DNA of 64,000 nt. It comes from Ustilaginoidea virens (Eukaryota > Ascomycota > Sordariomycetes > Hypocreales > Clavicipitaceae). This document shows positions 11,716-23,129 of this stretch, one piece after another (the first letter of the stretch is position 1; the number at the start of each line of letters is the position of its first letter). Below the pieces are notes generated by a model. That model did no database searches, was not told the origin of the DNA, and saw only the letters and a list, made by a program, of their open reading frames with translations. The translations under genes and the position numbers were made by a program. Where the stretch lies: assembly GCF_000687475.1 (NCBI RefSeq), contig NC_057319.1:2780001-2844000 (forward strand). Reading direction: 5' to 3'.

Positions 11716-12197
11716 TGTGGTGTAAAGAGCCGTCAACGCTTTGTGGTAGGATGGGCTTGGCGGGGTTTCTCTATCGGAAATGTTTGGATGGCGGGAGGTT
11801 TCGGTTGATGATGATGATGATGATGCCGCCTTATCCCTGAGCTTCTTGCTCGTCTCCGGGTCGCGAAATTTCTGGGGCCTGGCCAAAGTCGTGATGGGCT
11901 GGTTGGTGTTGGCTGGTGACGCTCTTATCGATAAGGATTTTTCCCGCCCCGAATTTGTCAGGGCGAGTCAATGCCAGGGAACCAACAGCACCAGCTTGCA
12001 TTCAACATTGATTGCCTTGCCCGGCCTTGCTCAATGTCTTGCTTGCACTTGTTGACAGGACCCGACTTTGGCATGATGAAGGATACACGACAATGAAAAC
12101 TACCTGCAGATCACTCGGAGTCCTGACCACGGGACGGGTGGAAACTCGAGCCTCGAGGGTGCCAGCGTCGGCGGCAGGTGGACGGGGGCATCTCTCC
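11716..12197. other. Divergent promoter, bL31m / flavin reductase
   Basis: It contains a short (GAT)n run at about 11805-11824. Both flanking products look mitochondrial, so a shared promoter is possible (inference). The true start of the downstream gene could lie in this stretch (ATG at about 12092). Confidence 0.5.
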
Positions 12198-13072
12198 ATG
12201 CCGTTGCTCAAGGGTGCTCGCCAAGGCGCTCTGGGAGCCATTGACACGGGAGGCTGGATACCAAGGCGGCCGCAGCTGCTGCCGCTGCGCTCCACGCCCG
12301 AGCCGCCAGCCCGGTGCCGCCATCGTGAGTCTTTTGCTTGTCTTGGAGAGATGCCCACCAAACGCGCGTCGCGGGGGAAAAACTAACCAGAACACACAAA
12401 AAACACGCAAAAGGCGCGGCAGGCCGGCACTTCCAGACGTCCAGCTCGGCGGGCTCGGCGGGCTCGTGCAAGAGCGACGGCGCCCAAGCCCCGACGGCAG
12501 ACCCGGACGTCGAGACCACGCTTCCCGAGCAGCTCCGCTCCGTGCTGCGGTGTCTCACCAACCCCATCGTCGTGTGCACCGCGACGCACGACGGCACGCC
12601 CCGCGCCATGACCATGTCGTCCTTCACCTCGCTGACGCTCTCGCCGACGCCGCTCGTCTCCTTCAACATTGCCACGCCGAGCCGGACGCTCGACGCCATA
12701 GCGGCCAGTCGGGAGTTCAACATCCACGTGCTGGCGGGCGACGCGAGCGGCGCCGCCGTGGCGGACCACTTCGCCCGGGGGAATGCGGACGGGGTGTTTG
12801 CTACCATGGAGGGGGCGACGTACACGGCGGGCGGGCGCGGGGGCCGCGATGCGGCGCCGCTGATTGCGGGCGAAGGCATCCTGCGGGTTCTTCGGTGCAC
12901 CTTGCTGAGGGAGGGCGCCATGGAGGGCCTGGTGCGCGTGAGGGATCACGTAGTCGTCGTGGGGGAGGTGCTGGGCATGACGGCGGGCGCTGGGGCGAAC
13001 AAGTTTGGCCTGGCGTACGCGGACAGGAGGTACAGGCGGGTTGGGGGGGTTATCGAGCCCGGACGGTGGTGA
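12198..13072 (+). CDS. Flavin reductase-like FMN-binding protein, probably mitochondrial
   Basis: Two exons, 12198-12324 and 12423-13072, give 258 residues. The intron has donor GTGAGT, branch site CTAAC at 12383 and acceptor GGCAG; the phase fits only if exon 1 reads MPLLKGARQG..., an Arg-rich leader resembling a mitochondrial presequence. The flavin reductase-like domain starts at LRSVLRCLTNPIVVCTA and continues with PRAMTMSSFTSLTLSPTPLVSFNI and SREFNIHVLAGD, the split-barrel FMN-binding fold, ending FGLAYADRRYRRVG. Family members reduce flavin or use bound FMN in an oxidoreductase; the substrate cannot be told. The start is the weakest point, since an in-frame Met at about 12092 is also possible. 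Confidence 0.78.
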
Positions 13073-13711
13073 CTGGGCATGTGCTTCTTTGCTGCAACGG
13101 CATCACCCAGGGTGGAAGAAGTGGGTGGGTGCATTGCATGTTGGATCTCGCGGGTCGCATCCAGCATACATGATGTGTATAGCGTGTACGGGGTGAAGGG
13201 ACGATGGCATTGGCAAAGTGTGCTTGTCCGATCGGGGGTCGTCTTCGATCAGGGTAAACAAATACAACACCAAATCTTCAGTGCCATGGTTGCAGAAACA
13301 TGCAGATCTTTTGCTACGGGTTGGCATCGAATCCATGCGCAAGGAAGAGATCGAGGCCAAGCGTGTTTGCCGAGCATCCTCCTCCCGGGTAGCAAAAGTA
13401 TGTTCTGCAAATCTGCAGCTCTGGCTAATAGCTACGTCACTTGGGTGGCTCAAGGTTCAAACCGGGGGGCTGTCATTTCAGAGGCCTTGAAGCTGGAAGC
13501 TGGAACGCTTCTCCCTCTCGCGCCTTGGCCGTGGGTTCCGACGCTGTTCCTGGGAGCAGCCTGGTCGTTTGTCGGTGTGGATGCTGCTGGTGTAGATGAT
13601 GATGGCGCCCCTACTGTCAGCCCCGAACCAACCAGAACTCACTCGCACGAACCCACCACTATCACCCTCTACTCTCACCCACTACGGAGCACTCTCACCT
13701 GCTCGTGCACT

Positions 13712-13758
<47 letters not shown>

Positions 13759-14147
13759 ACCCTGTACAGGCAGAGCCGCAGATGATAAGCGCGAAGAAGG
13801 AGAATTTGCCCCACCCGCCAGCCTCCGGAGCAGAGACGCCTTCTCCGAGACGAAACGAGCAAAGAAATGGTTGGCGACAAAAGAGCACAAAAGAAAAGAC
13901 CCCATCGGGTTGCGGGGGGCTTTGACGAGGAAAGCAAAGCAAGCATCCTCATCGAAGCGCTCGTGTTATCATTGACCTGAATATGCATGCATGCACCCAG
14001 TCGTGATGTGTTCCCAGGGTCTTCTTGCCTTATAAGACAAACAACAAGTCGGTGACGGCGGTGACGGCGGTGCAGGCGGTGCAAGCGGTGCAGACTGGCA
14101 GCAGCTGGCGCCAGCTGGCGCGGGCTGGCAGGCTGGTGCTGGTGCTA
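13073..14147. other. Intergenic region upstream of Hsp90 with 43-bp poly-A
   Basis: An uninterrupted A run occupies 13713-13755. The ORFs crossing it are low complexity. No gene is recognised. Confidence 0.5.
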
Positions 14148-14289
14148 GAAGGCTCCGGAACAGCTCGCGTAACCTCCAGCCGAACCTTGCGGAAAGCACG
14201 ACCCGTCGTGGAGTCGTGGCCTCGTGGCCAATCAGGGCGCCGCTCGGCCGTTGCTGTGGGAAAGCCGCCCGCCGTGGAATCTCATGGAA
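14148..14289 (+). promoter_or_regulatory. Putative heat-shock elements of the Hsp90 gene
   Basis: Two clusters fit the alternating 5-bp rule of heat shock factor sites. At 14148-14160 the sequence GAA-GG-CTC-CG-GAA has GAA units at exact spacing with one mismatch in the middle TTC unit. At 14277-14289 two GAA units lie 10 bp apart in phase. A CCAAT box lies nearby at 14227-14231. They sit about 350 and 220 bp before the 5' UTR intron. Binding is inferred. Confidence 0.42.
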
Positions 14290-14503
14290 TCTCGACACTC
14301 ACTGCTCGAGCACCACCGGAACGGCCCTTTTTTAATTCACCACATTTCTTCTCTCCCACGACTTTTTTTTTTTCTTTTCCCTCTCATCGTTCAAACTCTA
14401 ATCTCCCTCTCCGTCTTTCCATCCTGCACTCAGCCCATTGAGACTTGTCCAATCTCTTGGAGCTCTTCAAGACTCCCCCTTGTGTTCTTCAAACAGCGTT
14501 TAG

Positions 14504-14749
14504 GTAAGAAGATCCTACTTTTTTTTTTCTTTTCTTTTTTTGCAGCTTCCCTTTCTACTTGTTCAGTCGTGGATACCGGGGAAAAATTGAAACAATTCTT
14601 TCATGCTTGCTACTTTTCCCTGCCAAAGGGGAAAAAAAAAAGGCCCTCCCCACTCTGGCTTTTGGCCTTCTCAACCTCTGCGTCCATCGTACCGGTGTTT
14701 CTCAAGAGTATAGCTTTAGCTGTTGATGCTAACGCCCAAATCTTGGCAG
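14504..14749 (+). other. Probable 5' UTR intron of the Hsp90 gene
   Basis: Donor AG|GTAAGA at 14504, branch-like GATGCTAAC at about 14725-14733 and acceptor TTGGCAG at 14749 give a 246-bp intron ending 33 bp before the Hsp90 start. The intron is pyrimidine-rich with several T runs. The upstream leader is CT-rich, as in strongly expressed fungal genes. Confidence 0.65.
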
Positions 14750-14782
14750 ACAATTCAGCCTCGCTTTTAGATACCCGTCACA

Positions 14783-16900
14783 ATGTCTGAGACTTTCGAG
14801 TTCCAGGCTGAGATCTCTCAGCTGCTTTCCCTCATCATCAACACCGTTTACTCCAACAAGGAAATCTTTTTGCGAGAACTGGTTTCCAATGCCTCTGATG
14901 CCTTGGACAAGATTCGCTACAAGTCCCTGTCTGATCCTAGCCAGCTCGACAGCGGCAAGGACCTGCGCATCGACATCATCCCCAACAAAGAGGCCAAGAC
15001 CTTGACCATCCGGGACACTGGTATTGGTATGACCAAGGCTGACCTCGTCAACAACCTGGGTACCATTGCCCGCTCCGGCACCAAACAGTTCATGGAGGCT
15101 CTCACTGCTGGCGCCGATGTCTCCATGATTGGCCAATTCGGTGTTGGTTTCTACTCGGCCTACCTCGTGGCTGACCGAGTCACTGTCGTGTCCAAGAACA
15201 ATGATGACGAGCAGTACATTTGGGAGTCCAGTGCCGGCGGTACCTTCAGCATCACTGCCGACACCGAGGGCGAGCAGCTCGGCCGTGGTACCTCAATCAT
15301 TCTTCACCTCAAGGACGAGCAGGCTGAGTACCTGAACGAGAGCAAGATCAAGGAGGTCATCAAGAAACACTCCGAGTTTATCTCTTACCCCATCTACCTC
15401 CACGTCACCAAGGAGACCGAGAAGGAGGTTCCCGATGAGGATGCCGTTGAGGAGGTCAAGGAGGAGGAGGGTGACGACAAGAAGCCTCGTATCGAGGAGG
15501 TCGACGACGAGGATGAGGAGAAGGAGAAGAAGAAGAAGACCAAGAAAGTCAAGGAGACCACAATCGAGGAGGAGGAGCTCAACAAGCAGAAGCCCATCTG
15601 GACTCGCAACCCCCAGGACATTACCCAGGAGGAGTATGCCTCTTTCTACAAGTCTCTCTCCAACGACTGGGAGGATCATCTCGCGGTCAAGCACTTCTCC
15701 GTCGAGGGTCAGCTCGAGTTCCGAGCCATCCTGTTTGTTCCAAAGCGTGCTCCCTTTGACTTGTTCGAGACCAAGAAGACCAAGAACAACATCAAGCTCT
15801 ATGTCCGCCGCGTGTTCATCACAGATGATGCCTCTGAGCTGATCCCCGAGTGGCTGAGCTTCGTCAAGGGCGTCGTCGATTCCGAAGATCTGCCCCTCAA
15901 CCTCTCCCGTGAGACTCTCCAGCAGAACAAGATCATGAAGGTGATCAAGAAGAACATTGTCAAGAAGTCTCTGGAGCTCTTCAACGAGATTGCCGAGGAC
16001 AAGGAGATGTTTGACAAGTTCTACAGCGCCTTCTCCAAGAACATCAAGCTTGGCATTCACGAAGACTCCCAGAACCGTCAGCAGCTCGCCAAGCTGCTGC
16101 GCTTCAACTCGACCAAGTCTGGCGACGAGCAAACCTCCCTGTCCGACTACGTCACTCGCATGCCGGAGCATCAGAAGAACATGTACTACATCACCGGCGA
16201 GTCCATCAAGGCCGTCTCGAAATCTCCCTTCCTCGACACCCTTAAGGAGAAGGGCTTCGAGGTCTTGTTCCTCGTCGACCCCATTGATGAGTATGCCATG
16301 ACTCAGCTGAAGGAGTTTGAGGAGAAGAAGCTTGTCGACATCACCAAGGACTTTGAGCTCGAGGAGACTGAGGAGGAGAAGAAGGCCCGCGAGGAGGAGG
16401 AGAAGCAGTACGAGTCTCTTGCCAAGAGCCTGAAGAACATTCTCGGCGAGAAGGTTGAGAAGGTTGTTGTCTCGCACAAGCTCGGACTTTCCCCCTGCGC
16501 CATTCGCACCGGCCAGTTCGGTTGGTCTGCCAACATGGAGCGTATCATGAAGGCCCAGGCTCTCCGCGACACCTCCATGTCCAGCTACATGTCTTCCAAG
16601 AAGACTTTTGAGATTTCTCCCAAGTCTCCCATCATCCAGGAGCTGAAGAAGAAGGTGGAGGCTGACGGTGAGAACGACCGGACTGTCAAGTCTATTGTCC
16701 AGCTCCTCTTTGAGACATCTCTGCTTGTGTCGGGCTTTACGATTGAGGAGCCTGCTGGCTTTGCCGAGCGCATCCACAAGCTCGTCCAGCTTGGTCTCAA
16801 CATTGAGGAGGATGAAACCGCCGCCCCCACTGAGGCGCCTGCTGAGGATGCTGCTCCTGCTGCCGAGACTGGCGACAGCGCGATGGAGGAGGTTGACTAA
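14783..16900 (+). CDS. HSP90: Hsp90 molecular chaperone
   Basis: An intronless coding region of 705 residues. It starts [15 protein letters not shown] and has the GHKL ATPase domain with [19 protein letters not shown] (the Asn and Asp of the ATP pocket), GTIARSGTK and [13 protein letters not shown] Glu/Lys-rich charged linker lies at about 215-265, then the client-binding middle domain and the dimerising C-terminal domain. The end is MEEVD, the docking peptide for TPR co-chaperones of the cytosol. Codon use is strongly biased to C-ending codons (AAG, GAG, CTC), as expected of high expression. The promoter carries heat-shock-like elements and the leader an intron. Confidence 0.98.
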   Translation: MSETFEFQAEISQLLSLIINTVYSNKEIFLRELVSNASDALDKIRYKSLSDPSQLDSGKDLRIDIIPNKEAKTLTIRDTGIGMTKADLVNNLGTIARSGTKQFMEALTAGADVSMIGQFGVGFYSAYLVADRVTVVSKNNDDEQYIWESSAGGTFSITADTEGEQLGRGTSIILHLKDEQAEYLNESKIKEVIKKHSEFISYPIYLHVTKETEKEVPDEDAVEEVKEEEGDDKKPRIEEVDDEDEEKEKKKKTKKVKETTIEEEELNKQKPIWTRNPQDITQEEYASFYKSLSNDWEDHLAVKHFSVEGQLEFRAILFVPKRAPFDLFETKKTKNNIKLYVRRVFITDDASELIPEWLSFVKGVVDSEDLPLNLSRETLQQNKIMKVIKKNIVKKSLELFNEIAEDKEMFDKFYSAFSKNIKLGIHEDSQNRQQLAKLLRFNSTKSGDEQTSLSDYVTRMPEHQKNMYYITGESIKAVSKSPFLDTLKEKGFEVLFLVDPIDEYAMTQLKEFEEKKLVDITKDFELEETEEEKKAREEEEKQYESLAKSLKNILGEKVEKVVVSHKLGLSPCAIRTGQFGWSANMERIMKAQALRDTSMSSYMSSKKTFEISPKSPIIQELKKKVEADGENDRTVKSIVQLLFETSLLVSGFTIEEPAGFAERIHKLVQLGLNIEEDETAAPTEAPAEDAAPAAETGDSAMEEVD

Positions 16901-17735
16901 ACCGTCGTGGCTTGTACAATCGCAGAGACATGATATAAAAGTCCTTTTTTTTTTTGTTCGGTTTTCTTTTCTCGGAGTTTGACGGTATTCTAGAGGGATG
17001 CTCTTCAACGCGCCTTTCGAGGTACTGAACGGTTGTCATGGTTGGTTTTGCGTTGGTTGATGCTTTGCTTGGCCATAGTTTTCCCAGCTATCCATCTGTC
17101 TATAGGACGGATCAGGGTGTATTCTAGCTAGCTAGCTCTATGATTATGAAGCAGACGAGGTAGACGCCTGAATGAAAATGGCATACAACAAGTCTGCTAC
17201 TTGACGGAGACTGTCAACGTGCATGTCGGCTAGCTGTCAGGATCAACACGGGCAGTCTTGCTCCCCAGTGGCGTATCTATCTACCAATCAATCGGTCAAA
17301 TCAATCAATCAATCAATCAGCGTTGGCATCAACAGCACATGCGTGGCACACGGGGAATTAGTGTGAAGCATTTCAAGTCTGGAGCTTGTTTACAATTGTG
17401 CTTGCTTGCAAGTATGTACATGACAGCTGTCAAACAATTTTACACGTCTTGACGGGGGTGGAGTGTTTTGAATCTTGATATCTGGGCGTCTAGGCTGCAA
17501 TCAGGCAACGGCAATGACCTGCATGTATTCTTTTCTTGCCCGCCAAAAGGGGGGGGGGGGGGGGCAAGTAGCTACATGAAGCAAGCATACGTGGGGGTAA
17601 CGGCGTGCAAAGTACACCCAACGAGCGCTTCGAGGTGCTTTGAGGCATTTTACAAGCCCATCAACCAGCTGACATGGGAAAAAAGGGGGGAAGGGGGTGG
17701 GCATCTTTTACCCCAGACGCTTCCTCAGAGTCGGT
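16901..17735. other. Spacer, convergent 3' ends of Hsp90 and acyltransferase
   Basis: It holds tandem (CAAT)n at about 17287-17319 and a G run at about 17550-17564. No gene is seen. Confidence 0.5.
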
Positions 17736-17841
17736 TCACACCAGCACGTAGAGGGCGCACATCTAACGCACGGTTAGAAGATGATGACGCACAAGATACG
17801 CACACACACATACACACACAGAGAGAGAGAGAGAGAAAGAA

Positions 17842-17879
<38 letters not shown>

Positions 17880-19862
17880 GGAGGGAGAGAAAGAAAGAGT
17901 GAGAAAGAGAGAGAGAGAAAGAGTGAGAGAAAAAAAGGAGACGCACCATGCTGAGACCGAGAATCATGGAGCACCAGAAACAGACATTGTTGAGCGTGTT
18001 TCGGGTCCGGATGAAGCGGGTGCGCTGCAGCATGACAATGGGCAGCTGCAGCATCTGGCAGACGAAGCCGTAGCCGCGGATCTTCTTGGAGATGCAGGCC
18101 ATGACGACCTCGTGCATGACGGCCGAGGTGAGGAAGGTGATGAGGGTGGCGAGCAGCTTGCCGGTGTGGGGGCGCGAGGCGCCGTAGACGTGGCGGCGCA
18201 GGAAGGAGTAGACGGGGATGTTCCACTCGCGCGAGAACTCCATCCAGTCGGTCGAGTTCCACCAGTCGGCGTAGAAGTGGCGGTCGGCGAAGCGGGTGAG
18301 CTCGGCAAAGGCGCCGAGGACGTACTCGAAGATGACGAGGAAGACGAGCAGGAAGATGAGCATGAAGGGGAAGAGGAGCCACGAGACGGTCTCGGCGAGG
18401 ATGAGGAGCGGCTCGGCGGCGGGGCCGGGGCCGGGGCCGGCGGCGGGGAGGGCGGCCAGGCGGCGGGAGGCGTCGACGAGCACGGGCAGGATGAACTCCT
18501 CGGAGACGACGGTGAGGAGGAAGATGCAGCCAAAGGTGGCGACGATCTTGGACGCGAGGGCGGCCCAGTTGGTGCGGGGGGTGCGGGGGTACTCGAGCTC
18601 GTAGCAGAGGGTCGGGCAGAAGAGGTAGTCGAGGTAGTTGGGCCAGGTGAGGTTGCCGGGGTAGGTGAGGTTGCCCATGGGGGAGATGAGCTCGCGGGCG
18701 AGGGCCTCGCGGAGGCGCTGGATGTCGTCGGGGGGGGTGGCGGTGGTGGTGGTGGTGGTGGTGGTGCTGTTGTTGTTGCTGTTGTTGTTGTTGTTGTTGT
18801 TCATCATGTCACCGTCGTCCATGTCGTCGTCCATGTCGCCGCCGCCGCCGCCACCACCACCACCGGACCGCCGGCGGCCCGGGTTCGCCGGCGGGTAGGC
18901 GTATGCCGGGCGGCGGTCGGACGCGGCCGACGGCGAGTCCAGCGCGCGCAGGCGCTTCTCCGTCTCGGACAGGTGGCCGTTGTAAAAGGCGTACGAGTGC
19001 ATCTTCATGAGCATCACCATGGTGTGCAGCAGCAGAAACACCTGGGCCGTCCAGGTCCAGTCGAGCGCAAAGGGCACGGCGATCCAGAGCGCCAGCCACA
19101 GGGCCTGGTAGACGCTCTGGACGGCCACGCCGCCCCTCGCCCAGGTCAGCCGGCCGCCCGGGGGCGCGCGCCGGAACACGCGGTGCAGCGGCAGCCCGAC
19201 CAGCGACGAGGCCACCATGGCCAGGTCGGCCGCGGCCAGGTGCCACAGCTTGACGGTGAAGAGGCTCCAGATCTGGATGCGCAGCGGGTAGCCCGTGTCC
19301 TTCATGTTGCGCAGCATGGTGGTGATGCCCATGACGGCCAGCCCCACCCAGAACAGGTTGAAGAAGCCGTGGAAGTCGCGGTGGTCGCTGAGCGGGTCAA
19401 AGTGCGACAGGCGCGAGGCGAACTCGACGGTCGGGAAGAGGCGCCGGCTCTGCTCGGCGGCGCGGGCGTGCTTGCGCGCCGAGGCGAGCGACTTTGCCGA
19501 GGGGGGTGCGTTTTCGGGCGGCGTGGAGCGGCCGCTGGAAGGGGGGGGGGGGGGGGGGGGGGGGAGAGCCGTCAGCGTGTAAAAGGTTTCTTTTAAGGTT
19601 TCTTTTCTTTTTTTTTTTTTTTTTTTTTTTTCAATCGGAGAGGGTTGTTGGAGCGCTTCCTGCTGTGCTCTCACCTTGCCGGCGTGCTGGGCGGAGGGCT
19701 CTCGGCGGGCCGAGACGGACCCGGGTGGCCCGGGTGGGCGTCGCCATGCCGGGCTGTTGCCGCTATTGCCGCTGTCGACGCTGCTGCTGATTTCTGGCGT
19801 CGCGGGCGGAGGACGCGGCCGTGGTCGTAGCCGTTGGCCAGGGCATCACCGCCAGCGGCCAT
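17736..19862 (-). CDS. Sterol O-acyltransferase (ARE1/ARE2-type MBOAT)
   Basis: Exons 19862-19675, 19534-17947 and 17762-17736 give 600 residues. The enzyme is expected to esterify sterols with fatty acyl-CoA in the endoplasmic reticulum for lipid-droplet storage. The MBOAT signatures are FYADWWNS at about residue 482 and the catalytic-His region HEVVMACISKKI (His at about 536), among many hydrophobic helices. A low-complexity loop (Gly, Asp/Met, Asn and Thr runs) separates the N-terminal helices from the acyltransferase core. The last exon is only 27 nt and adds MCALYVLV, a typical ARE C-terminus. Intron 2 (17763-17946) is almost wholly CT/GT microsatellite, and intron 1 holds poly-A and poly-C runs. 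A diacylglycerol-acyltransferase role is the main alternative. Confidence 0.88.
17763..17946 (-). repeat. (CT)n/(GT)n microsatellite filling an intron
   Basis: About 17805-17935 is GA/CA repeat on the plus strand. It makes up most of the final intron of the acyltransferase gene. The donor GTGCGT and acceptor GTTAG lie outside the repeat. Confidence 0.85.
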
Positions 19863-20698
19863 GGTGGGTTTTGCGCGGGGAACGCGGCGCCGCTGCCGTT
19901 GCCGTTGCCGTTGCTGTTGCCGCCGAGGGGGGGGGGGGGGGGGGGGGCCGCCTTTGGATGCGCGATGCCGTCTCAGACGTCGCCGACCAGGAATCGGATG
20001 CTAGGCCGGGCGCGGGGCAAACATGCCGTAGTTGTAGGTTGCAAAGGTGCAGGACGCGAGGCGAGGCGAGGCGAGGCGAGGCGAGGCGAGAGGTGAGAGG
20101 TGAGAGGGTGAGAGGTGAGGTGAGGTGAGATGGCCTGGGCCAACTGTTGCAGCTGGCTGGCCCCGTCGTGTCGTGTCGTATTCGTATCATTCATGCGGCT
20201 GGCTGCCAGCCGGCCTCGGCCTCGGCCTCGGAGTTCCCCGACGGAGAGGCGCCACTGGGCCCTTTCGCGTCAGCCTCCTCCAAGGTAAGGTACATACCTT
20301 AGGTAAAGTGCCCGAGGTACCAGGTACGGAGGAGTCGGCCTAACCTGCACGCCGCACGCCGGTAACAACAAGTCACCCGTCGCTTCATGTTGTATTGCAT
20401 CTTGGGAAAAACTGCCCAGCCAAGCAAAAAGCCTTTCGTCGCGCCCCGAGTCCTGCTGCCTTCATGCACTCCCTACTCCGTCCTCCGTCCTCTGTAATGC
20501 TCAGACTCACACCGCAGCAGCAGACACCTTGACCTTGACCTTGACCGCCCTTTGCACTCTCCACCCATCGAATCTAAGCCTCTTTCTCCAGAGTCCCGTA
20601 CCGAGTATCCCCGTGCCAAGTGTTCCCAACGCAACATGACGCCCTCGTGTCCGCTGCCCCCATGCAACGTTGCCCAAACAAAGTTTCCGCTCTCTACT

Positions 20699-20741
<43 letters not shown>

Positions 20742-20881
20742 CTCGGTGCCAGCCAGCCCGTGTCGTGTCGTCAAACAAATCGCCCCTTTCAAGCGATGAA
20801 GAGAGGGGAAAAAAACAAAAAAGAAGAAAAAGAAGGAGGACAAGGAGAAGAAGAAGCAATGGTCCGCTTTGACCTTGCCGT
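19863..20881. other. Intergenic region with several tandem repeats
   Basis: It holds a G run at about 19927-19947, (GAGGC)n at about 20055-20090, GGTGAGA repeats at 20090-20128, GGTACC words at 20285-20330 and (CTTG)n at about 20703-20738. No gene is recognised. Confidence 0.55.
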
Positions 20882-23129
20882 CTAGACGTTCCCATCCCTC
20901 CCCCACGTCAAGTGCTTGCCTACTGGCCCCGTCGCCGGCACGCCCCCGACGCTCCCAGTCCTGCCGCATCTGTCGTGCAATTCACATGATCCCCACGGCA
21001 TGTCGGGCCACCACTCGCCATCCAAATGCTCGAGGTAGGTCCGCCACCATTGCGCGTTCTGGCTCCCCAACATGATCAGACAGCTGTGGCCCTCCTGGCG
21101 CAGCTTGTCGGCGAACTTTTGTAAGCCGTCCTGCGCTAGGAGCCGTCGCTTTTCGTGCCGCAGGTTTTCCAGCTCGTCCGTCTGAAACCCCGGGGCGACC
21201 ACGGCGTCCACCTCCCGCACGACATGTAGCGTTTGCCGCAGCGAACCCGCCGTGCTCTTGGACAACCATCGCTGCGGCGAAGCCCTGTTGCTGGCCCTCG
21301 TACGCTTCTCTCGGGGGGAGACGCACGCGTTGCGGGACAGGATCCCTCGTCTTGCAAAGTCTTTGGCCTTGTAGTAGCGCACCTCGCCGATGAGGTTCGT
21401 CTTGAGCCACATGTCCACCATCATGTCCATGGTGGCGTCCAGGTGCGAATCTTCCTTGTTCAGGTCACTCGCGTAGATGACTTTGAACGTCAGGAGCTTG
21501 TACTCGAGTTCCAGGAGATGCAGCTGCAGGCGGATTGTCGGCTCATATCCCCTAGCGATGATGCTGCTGTCTCCGACGGCAGCAGGCCTGTCAAGCAGGG
21601 CCCTTGGAAAGCAGTCGGACGTGGATGTGGACGTGGACGTGGACGTGGACATGGCCGACTCCTGTGACCTTGCCGAACGACAGGGGCTTAGTTGGCGGAA
21701 CCAGCTGGTGCTGCTGCTGCTGCTGCTGCTGGTGGTGGTCCGGTTGTCGACTACGCGTGCGTAATTGACGCAGAGGAAAAAGTCTTGATGGATCCGTCCA
21801 GTAATGGCAGTCGGTTGCTGGCGAAGAGCCTCTCTGGCACGCTGTGCCGCCGTGTGGAATTCCACACACTTGACGAGCAGCATGTCGTAAAACGCATCAA
21901 CGTAAGTCGCAGCCGTCCTCCAGTGCACGTAGAACCACATGGCCGAGACGTTGGAGACACCACGCCGCAAAAATATGTGCGCCAGGTTGGTGGTTGGACC
22001 CGATCGGTTGTAGGCCGACAGACAGGCGTTGAGGACGGCGTTTTCGATCTGAAAGCGCGCGAGCACTCGGGCGGCATCCTCCGCCTTTTCTAGCTGTGTT
22101 TGCGGAACAGAAAACCCGGTGTTGCTGGGGACGTGTCGTCTGGCAAACAAAAGCCAGGGTACCATGGTGCCAGCCCTACGGGAAGATGGTCAAGTAAGAA
22201 ACTCGGCGGCGGCCACCAAACGTAATCAAGGGGGGAGGGGGGGCAAGAAGCAAGAAAAGACGAAAAATAAAAATTAAAAAAACTTACTCATCGCGCATGA
22301 TGCGTCCGTGCAGGTCGAAATGCACCAAGTTGAACAAGATCTTCTGCTCGGCCCGCAGCTCCAGATGTCGCTCCAATTCGTCCAGGCTACCGGGTCGGAC
22401 AATCTCGAGGGTGAGGCGGCTGCCTAGTCTGTCTTGGAGCTTCATCAAGGGCCACTGGGCCAAGTCTGGCTCGGGATCTCGCTCAAAGCCGGTGCGACTA
22501 AAGTCTCGCGCAATGACGAGAAGAATCCTAAAGGCCGCGCGTGAATCTGCCTGAACGGAAGCCAGTCGGGGCGCGCAACATGTCGGCAGGCGGACGCAGT
22601 GCCGCGCGGGGAAATCGCAGACTCGAGTCACCCGCAGACGCAGTTTGGGATAACGACGGATTCTGACGGATTCCAGCAGCTCCCAAGCGAGGCAATGAAT
22701 GCCCCCGATGGCCCTGCTGGTTTGGTCGCCGTCGTGGTGCTCTATCACGTAGATTTGGGAACCCTAAGCCCCGTTGCGGAACAAGAGCACCACGGCCTCT
22801 AGCTGGTTGAACAGCGATCTACCGTACGCTTCGATACGGTCTTCTGCCGAGGATAATCCATCAAAGGCATCCCCCGCGGGAACCAAGCTTTGTAGGCCCC
22901 AGAGGGATCCATTGGAGCTTCGCAAGTAATGCTCAAAGACGGTGGTGTAGTCGGCCTCAACAAAAGGATCCTCGATGACGGTCGGCGTAGCAGGGTGGTC
23001 ATTGACGCGGACGGAGACTCGCCATTGGCGCTTCTTTGTGCTTGGATCCTCGTCGCCAGGTGGCGGGGTTATGGGTTTGTCTAGGTCCTGTGCTCGCGAC
23101 GGCAATGACTGAATATATATGGCGTTCAT
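20882..23129 (-). pseudogene. CHAT-domain (caspase-like) protease gene with in-frame stop
   Basis: Three collinear open segments in one coding path read as one CHAT protein: 23129-22767, then TAG at 22764-22766, then 22763-22287 and, after an intron (donor GTAAGT, acceptor CGTAG at about 22176), down to the stop at 20882. Downstream of the TAG the frame continues unchanged (GSQIYVIEHHDGD). Both catalytic signatures survive: the His motif VHFDLHGRIMRD and the Cys motif VLNACLSAYN, plus ERDPEPDLAQWP and the NVSAMWFYV strand. CHAT proteins are separase/caspase-related cysteine peptidases. No TPR or NB-ARC region is visible upstream. The C-terminal 250 residues contain Ser and Ser/Thr repeats. 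No intron with usable phase removes the TAG. The frame is open up to 23327, so the start is uncertain. Either a recent pseudogene or a sequencing error. Confidence 0.75.

Noticed and set aside
15293..17008. 571-codon minus-strand ORF
   Set aside because: Antisense shadow of Hsp90 caused by its strong codon bias; Leu-rich and without domains.
17899..19596. 565-codon plus-strand ORF
   Set aside because: It is the antisense frame of the GC-rich sterol acyltransferase gene, rich in Gly, Glu and Val runs from repeats.
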